Source: Xenoacremonium recifei
Lineage: Eukaryota > Ascomycota > Sordariomycetes > Hypocreales > Nectriaceae
Direction: 5' to 3'
DNA length: 64,000 nucleotides
Assembly (NCBI GenBank): GCA_012184525.1
Contig: WOFQ01000076.1
Coordinates: 1-64,000 of the forward strand
The first letter of the stretch is position 1. The number at the start of each line of letters is the position of its first letter. The notes below the pieces were generated by a model. It did not search any database. It was given only the letters and a program-made list of their open reading frames with translations, and was not told where the DNA came from. The position numbers were made by a program, and so were the translations under genes. This document shows, in pieces, positions 58,459 through 64,000 of the stretch.

Positions 58459-58855
58459 CGATAAAGTCCAGATTTTTGTGACCTGGTTGTTATCACAGTC
58501 TTTTCACTAGGAAGAAACCATGCCTAGTTGTTATTTATTAGCAAAATGCCCACGGTGATAAGGCGTTTGTCGGACAGTCCGACGCTAAGCACTTTCAAGC
58601 CGGGGGATAAGAGCCGACGAGTCGGGGGATAAGATTGTACGAGTCAGGGTCCTAATTGATAACTATGGATTAGTGTCGGACCAATCGCCCGTGTGCGATT
58701 ACAAGCCCCGTGTTGTCGAGAGGAACCACCGATACCTACAGTCGAGGATATAATACCCCGCAAGGCTACTCTTCCCACTCGCCAATTGAAGCGGCTATTC
58801 ACTCTGTGATCTGTATCAACCTGTGGAATCTTCTCCTCCATAAATCACTTTTCCG
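58459..58855. promoter_or_regulatory. Divergent promoter of DUF1479 and MFS genes, with a palindrome and direct repeat
   Basis: GTCGGACAGTCCGAC (58569-58583) is a perfect 15-bp palindrome. A 22-bp unit starting CGGGGGATAAGA is repeated in tandem (58601-58622, 58623-58644; 18 of 22 identical). Another CGGACC lies at about 58677. Candidate regulator sites. Confidence 0.5.
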
Positions 58856-60557
58856 ATGTCTTGGGACCTACCGGCGTGGGTGCCCACCCGCTCCTGGGTT
58901 GTTTGTGTTTTATTGGTTGCATCGTCATGCATCACTTCAACTGTGTGTACTTCTCCAGCCCGGCTAGCGAAGAGATTTTCTAATCGACGATAGACACTCG
59001 GTTTTGATGGATCCATGATGAATGGACTGAACATTTTGCCATCATATACCGATTACTTCGATTTGACTACCGCTACGCTTGCATTGAACACGGCTTCGGT
59101 CTGGCTGGGTGGTGTCCTGTCGGGTGTCATCTTTGCGAAAACCCCAGACGTGATTGGCCGTAAATGGACCCTACTCGTGAGCGCCATCTTGACCATTATC
59201 GGCGTCATACTTCAAACAGCATCTCAGAACATTGCCATGTTTATTATTTCCCGCATTATAATCGGTTTGGGTACGGGTGGTTCCAGCATTGCTGGACCAG
59301 TCTACCTGGCAGAGACGTTGCCAGTTCAGTATCGCGCATGGGGCTTGGGTTTATTCGTGAGAAAGCCTTGCAAATATGACTTCCTGAGGTAACCACTGAC
59401 TTGAGAGCAATAAAGTACGACTTTTGGTACGTAGGGGGCTTGATCGCTGCCGGCGTCACATACGGAACCGCCAAAATGGACTCAACCTGGGCATGGCGTC
59501 TTCCTTCAGCACTACAGGGGTTGTTCAGTATTATGTGCATGGCGGTGCTCCCGTTCACGCCAGAGAGCCCTCGCTGGCTTCAGTCTCAGGGCCGTGACCA
59601 GGATGCTCTTCGTGCACTGGCTCAGACGTACGCAAACGGTAACATCGATGACGAAGTCGTCCAGACCCAATTCCGCCAGATCGTCGAGGTTTTGCAGTTC
59701 GAAAAGAGCTACGAAACCACCTCTTTACCAAAGCAACTCCTCAGCAGTGCGTCTACTCGCAAGCGCATTTGGCTTGTTTGCAGCGTGGCTGTGTTCTCCA
59801 TGCTATCCGGCAACAATGTAAGTACTGCACTTGAAATACGACCCTTGCTTCTGCCACCTCGATGTCGCATACTTAGATGTCAAAATCGCTAACTATCGGT
59901 CGATGGTAGATCATTTCTTATTATTTCGGCTCGATGTTGACACAAGCTGGTATCACCGATTCGACTACACAGCTGGAAGTCAACATAATTCTCAACGCAT
60001 GGTGTCTCGTGATTGCTATAATCGGAACTTCCATGGCGAACAAAATGGGACGCAAGAATCTTGCTGCCTTCTCCACTGCATTCCTCACCATTTTTATCTT
60101 CCTCATGGGTGCCCTTACGAAACTATATGGCACCACCGATAATAAATCTGGCATATATGGAACAGTAGCGATGATCTTCCTCTTCCAAGGCGCATACAGC
60201 TTCGGATGGACCCCGCTGACAGTCCTCTACCCGCCCGAGGTTCTAAACTATTCAATCAGAAGTGCAGGCATGGGTCTTTACACCTTCCTTGTCAATGGTG
60301 TCGGCCTAATGGTTACTTTTGCATTCCCATTCGCCTTAGATAAGATCGGTTGGAAGACATACATGATCAATGGCGCCTGGGATGTTTTGGAACTGCTGTT
60401 TGTAGTGTTCTACTGGGTAGAGACAGGCGGGCAGACACTCGAGGAGATTGACGACACCCTGGATTCAGCCAAGTTTCAAACCATCAACGGTGTCGGTTCC
60501 AAGGAGGGCGATGTTATTGTTCAGGACTTGGGCACTAAAGGCAAAGAGGATGTTTAG
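58856..60557 (+). CDS. MFS sugar-type transporter 1 (lactose-permease/hexose-transporter-like)
   Basis: Four exons: 58856-58942, 58994-59356, 59416-59817, 59910-60557; 499 residues. Exon 1 is short (29 codons, MSWDLPAWVPTRSWVVCVLL) and joins to TLGFDGSMMNGLNILPSY, the helix-1/loop of fungal lactose-permease-type carriers; an additional upstream exon is possible because the N-terminus is short. Signatures: DVIGRKW in loop 2-3, RIIIGLGTGGSSIAGPVYLAE (helix 4), PESPRWLQSQGR before the central loop, NANGxGR-like ANKMGRKN, helix 7 SYYFGSMLTQAGI, PPEVLNYSIRSAGMG, and VETGGQTLEEIDDTLD at the C-terminus. Twelve helices. Proton-coupled uptake of sugars or other polar substrates by family; here perhaps glycosides or pathway compounds. 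Shares its promoter with the DUF1479 gene. Confidence 0.9.
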
Positions 60558-61656
60558 GGTTAGCAATACAACGTGTCCCACGTTTGCACTTAGAGTATTC
60601 AATATTAAGCATCGATAGTAAGAAGGCCCGTCTCAGTGCCCCGTTGCTAACCCTGTCGCTTCTTAGCTTTTCCGGATCGATTTATGCCAAAGCGCTAAAC
60701 GATGTGAGCGGTAAACTAAGAAAATCGCCACTACAAACTACATTTTCTGGGCTGGCATGGTCGATAACAGACCGAGGCCAATCGCCGCCACGATTCAATT
60801 CATCTTTCATTCTGCTAAATAATACTGGACGATCATTCTTAGAGAGAGCAAAGTAAAAATTGGAACTTTGTCCCAGCTGATGAGAAGGATTTGGCCAGAA
60901 AGAACCGCAATTAACCACCGTCACAAAAGAAATATTTCTTGAATGGATTTTGAATGAAAGACAACGTCCCATAAGATCTCTTTTGTAAGAAATCGGGTCA
61001 CAATCGTTCGACAGAAGAGAGATGACTGAATACAAGTATATACAGCATGTTTGGGCCATGGCTCCAGACTCTTATAGGGTAGTTATCGCCACCTGCGGAC
61101 CGACGACCTGAACTCAAATTGTAAAAGAATAGAAAAATTAAATTATATGAACTAGAGGCAGATTCAGATTGATTCAAGCTAAGTTAAGTTGAATTGGGTA
61201 ATTTGATACTATTCCTGTGCATTTACTTCCGAAAGCTAAGGTATTAGAGAAGATTTATCCTCGTAGGGAATTCAATCACACCAGCAGGGAACCGCAGGAC
61301 GGCGCCGCATCAGCGTCGTTTCTCCAAGCTGCGCGTTCCGATCTCAACCATCGCTATTTCCTTATTTCCTGTCCAGCAAAGAAGTAAAAAGGCGTATTCA
61401 AGCTCGTCAATCTTTCAAACCATATCAGATACTTTCTTTTATCTCACTACCGTATTGATAGATTAAGACTAGCCTGAAGTCTTTTCGCAGCATACAGTGT
61501 GGAAGAAGCTGGATTTCGACGCGAAATGCCAAATTAAGAGCGCGGGTAAATTATCTCATTCTCGTATCGTGATTCGACAGATCCACCTTCGCCTTGCTAC
61601 TCCCGGGCACGATGCAGTGTCGCAGAAAACTCACATGCAACACATAGCGCTCTTCA
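60558..61656. other. Gap: convergent region between two MFS genes
   Basis: AT-rich, no supported gene. The minus-strand frame 60682-61059 has no domain. Confidence 0.5.
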
Positions 61657-63522
61657 CTATCGAACCTCCTCAATCTCGGCGCTGTTCACGCCCTTCTCTA
61701 CCTCAATACTATGCTTTTCGTCAGCAACAGCCCCCCCTTGGATCGTCGCTCTGTGGAAATGACGCAAGGCGATATTGGCGTTGTTGAATAACACGTCAAT
61801 CTCCTCTAGAGACCTATTTCGGCAGTCCGGAACACAGAAAGCGGCATAGACGACCGAAAGAACCGCAATTGAGCCGTATATAAACCCGACTTTTGCGCCC
61901 AAGTCTGCATATGGTGCATTCAGCAGATACGGCAAGGTAAAAGTCACGACAAATCTAGTAGAAAGGTAAGATAGCCATTTGAGCCGAACGTCTGGTGTAT
62001 GAAACTTACTGGGTCATTATCTGAACGATACATGCTGGTGATTTGTTAGCAACTACTGAATCATCGAAGAAGTGATTTTGATTTGGGTATCGTAGACGAA
62101 CCAGTTCGGTATGTGATGTCACGGAGCTTCTGGCTCGGCAGTTCAGCGGATAGAGTATGTACAACTGGCGCGAAGCCAAATCCAAAGGCGGCAGAAAAGA
62201 CAATCATCATTCCTACGATAGCCGACTTGCAAGCGTAGCTAGGATTTGGAATAGTGCCAATGCCGGCCATGGCCAACATGCTCGCGGCTTGGAAAACGCC
62301 ACCAACTATGAGGAGGTAGCGTCTCCCAATTCTATCGGTCAACTGCATCGACATCATTACGGCAACAAGCGTCGTGCATGAGTTGATGAGCGTGATCTCA
62401 AATTGGTTCACACCGCTGAGTGATTTGATGAAAATGGCACCGTACGTGGTAGTGAAGTTGTTACCGGTTGCCATGAAGAAGAAGTTGACGACCAGAATTG
62501 AGGCAGTCCGGCGGATGGTAAGTCGGTCACGGAACATATCCCTGAAAGAGCCATGCTCTGTCTCTGCCTCGAGGCCAATTATAATCATCTGAAACTCGGA
62601 ATCAATCTCTTCCTCGGTGAACTTACCCTCACGGAGCAAACCGAGATGTTTCCGAGCCTCTTCCCTTCTACCTTGTAAAGCAAGCCATCTAGGAGACTCA
62701 GGAACAAACCAAACCACGGCCGCGATGAAAGTGGGAACAATCAGGAAAAGGCCGAACGGAATTTGCCAGGATGCATTGCTTTCAATGTGCTGAGTCTTGA
62801 ATGCAACGGCATTGATGACGATTCCGCCGACCTGTCTTTAATTAGTACTTTGCGTCTGTTCTGCCTATGGCAGTTCAGGATAAACTCACACCAAGCATGA
62901 ATTGATAGGTGCTGATGACGAAGCCACGAGCTTGCTGGGGAACAATCTCAGATTGAAAGATAGGCACTACGGCCATTCCCATTCCGATGTATCCGTAGTT
63001 TAACGTTCGTGCGAGGAGGATTTGGGTGGCTACACGAGAGGTCACTGTGATAATAGCACAAATGACAGCCCAAATACACATGACGAACATGCACATGCGG
63101 CGACCCCAGCGTTTGCTAATCATGCTACCAATGATTAGACCTAGAAAATGGAGAGTGAGTGGCAGATCTCTAGGACGTGGTAACTAAGTCAAGGCGATAG
63201 GACGCGAGAAGACATGACATACCTAGGCCAAGGCCAACAAAGATGAGCGAGTTGAACAGCGACAGCCACCATGTTTCAAACCCGTACGTCTTTTTCTTGG
63301 CATCCCAAACGCCGAACTGTTTCTCGAAGTAGTCCATGGACTGGAGGGTGGAATAGCCCTGTAGCAAGAACGTAAGCACGACGAATATACATAATGAAAT
63401 TTGCCAAGACTGACTTGATTGTCGAAGCCATAATTAAATTGGGACAAACATATAAGCAACACCGTCAACGTCAGCCGCTTGTTGAAAGTCTCTCCTAATC
63501 TCAAATGGCCAAAGCCCAACAT
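61657..63522 (-). CDS. MFS sugar-type transporter 2 (hexose/quinate-transporter-like)
   Basis: Six exons on the minus strand: 63522-63415, 63358-63223, 63140-62890, 62831-62102, 62034-62010 (25 nt), 61954-61657; 515 residues. The start MLGFGHLRLGETFNKRLTLT leads into helix 1 with FNYGFDNQ; a longer upstream frame exists but lacks family similarity. Motifs: SKRWGRRMCM (loop 2-3), ARTLNYGYIGMGMAVVPIFQSE (helix 4), PESPRWLALQGRREEARKHL, DRIGRRYLL (loop 8-9), a helix-7 region NNFTTTYGAIFIKSLSG, and PDCRNRSLEEIDVLF at the C-terminus. Twelve helices. Typical of fungal sugar or quinate proton symporters. At the outer edge of the Ldi cluster and convergent with transporter 1; substrate unknown. No lesion seen. 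Confidence 0.9.
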
Positions 63523-64000
63523 GATAAACCTATATCCAAAGAAGACTTTGTCTCGAAGTGTGTGGTTTATTGCACGCCCCGGCTTTCTTGTTGTCAAGAT
63601 GAGGAGACGACGAGGAGTTTCCATATAGTACTTATAATTACCTCCGCCATCTCTTTAATCCTGGGGTTGATCTCCACCTCCACAACGTGGAGGAAGCGGG
63701 GGGCGGGCGACAGGATCTCGGTGTCGGATCTCGTTGTTTTCACCCGCTCGTGTCTGGACGATGACGTGCCTTGGTACTGGCTCCAGATACGGTAAATGAT
63801 ACCCTGCTGCTTCGCTGAAAGGGAAGAGAAGCACCTGCTCAACAAATAATAGTTATGGATAGATGTTAGTAAGTGGTGATCGGAGATCATTTATCTGCTG
63901 ATGAGTGGACGGAGAACCGAAATTATGAGGCCGTTCTTCCTCCCCTGGTGTCACCCTCACGCAAAAGTCTCCAATATAGAGTTCTAATAACAAAGACTTC
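63523..64000. other. Promoter side of MFS transporter 2, no gene seen
   Basis: A GC-rich patch near 63690-63720 and short frames on both strands without a domain. Confidence 0.5.

Overview
The window looks like nuclear DNA of a filamentous ascomycete, probably Eurotiales (Aspergillus/Penicillium type). Genes carry short introns of about 45-100 nt with GT...AG ends and CTAAC/CTGAC-like branch sites, gene families are typically fungal (Zn2Cys6 regulators, Hsp30-type opsin relatives, GPI-type aspartic protease, pogo/Fot1 transposon), and long gene-poor stretches hold small inverted-repeat elements and decayed genes. No rRNA, tRNA or CRISPR was recognised. All exon structures were worked out by hand from splice signals, reading frame and family similarity; no search was run.

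Left part (1-46 kb), an accessory mosaic: an SDR gene cut off by a transposon end at the window edge; a UNC93-like membrane protein (1.5-2.9 kb); MITE-like inverted repeats (3.3 kb; 4.2-5.0 kb); a TRI5-type sesquiterpene cyclase (7.0-8.2 kb), a D-amino-acid-oxidase-type flavoenzyme (10.3-11.4 kb) and a Zn2Cys6 regulator (12.9-14.4 kb), which may form a small terpenoid locus; about 5 kb without a clear gene; a GPI-type aspartic protease pseudogene split by a complete 1,896-bp pogo/Fot1 element (20.3-22.2 kb); an allantoate-permease-family transporter (23.7-25.4 kb); a secreted intradiol dioxygenase (26.7-27.9 kb); a GNAT acetyltransferase; an opsin-related protein without the retinal lysine; a decayed secreted-protein gene; a cyanovirin-N-like secreted protein; a copper-type P1B ATPase (36.2-39.0 kb); and a ruined acyl-CoA ligase (40.3-41.5 kb). 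A second Zn2Cys6 regulator and a GPR1/FUN34/YaaH (acetate-type) transporter follow at 42.5-46.7 kb.

Right part (47.5-63.5 kb), a dense and coherent metabolic cluster: an aldehyde dehydrogenase, a zinc alcohol dehydrogenase, a large membrane-anchored linalool dehydratase/isomerase-domain protein sharing a ~510-bp divergent promoter with the alcohol dehydrogenase, a cytochrome P450, a DUF1479 (non-haem iron) oxygenase divergent from a sugar-type MFS transporter, and a second sugar-type MFS transporter. Ldi + alcohol dehydrogenase + aldehyde dehydrogenase is the same trio used by Castellaniella defragrans for myrcene/linalool to geraniol to geranial to geranic acid. I read this as a candidate fungal alkenol (terpene-alcohol) pathway; it is the most interesting feature of the window.

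Short palindromic CGGAC-type sites recur in the promoters of that cluster and could be targets of a Zn2Cys6 regulator such as the one at 42.5 kb.
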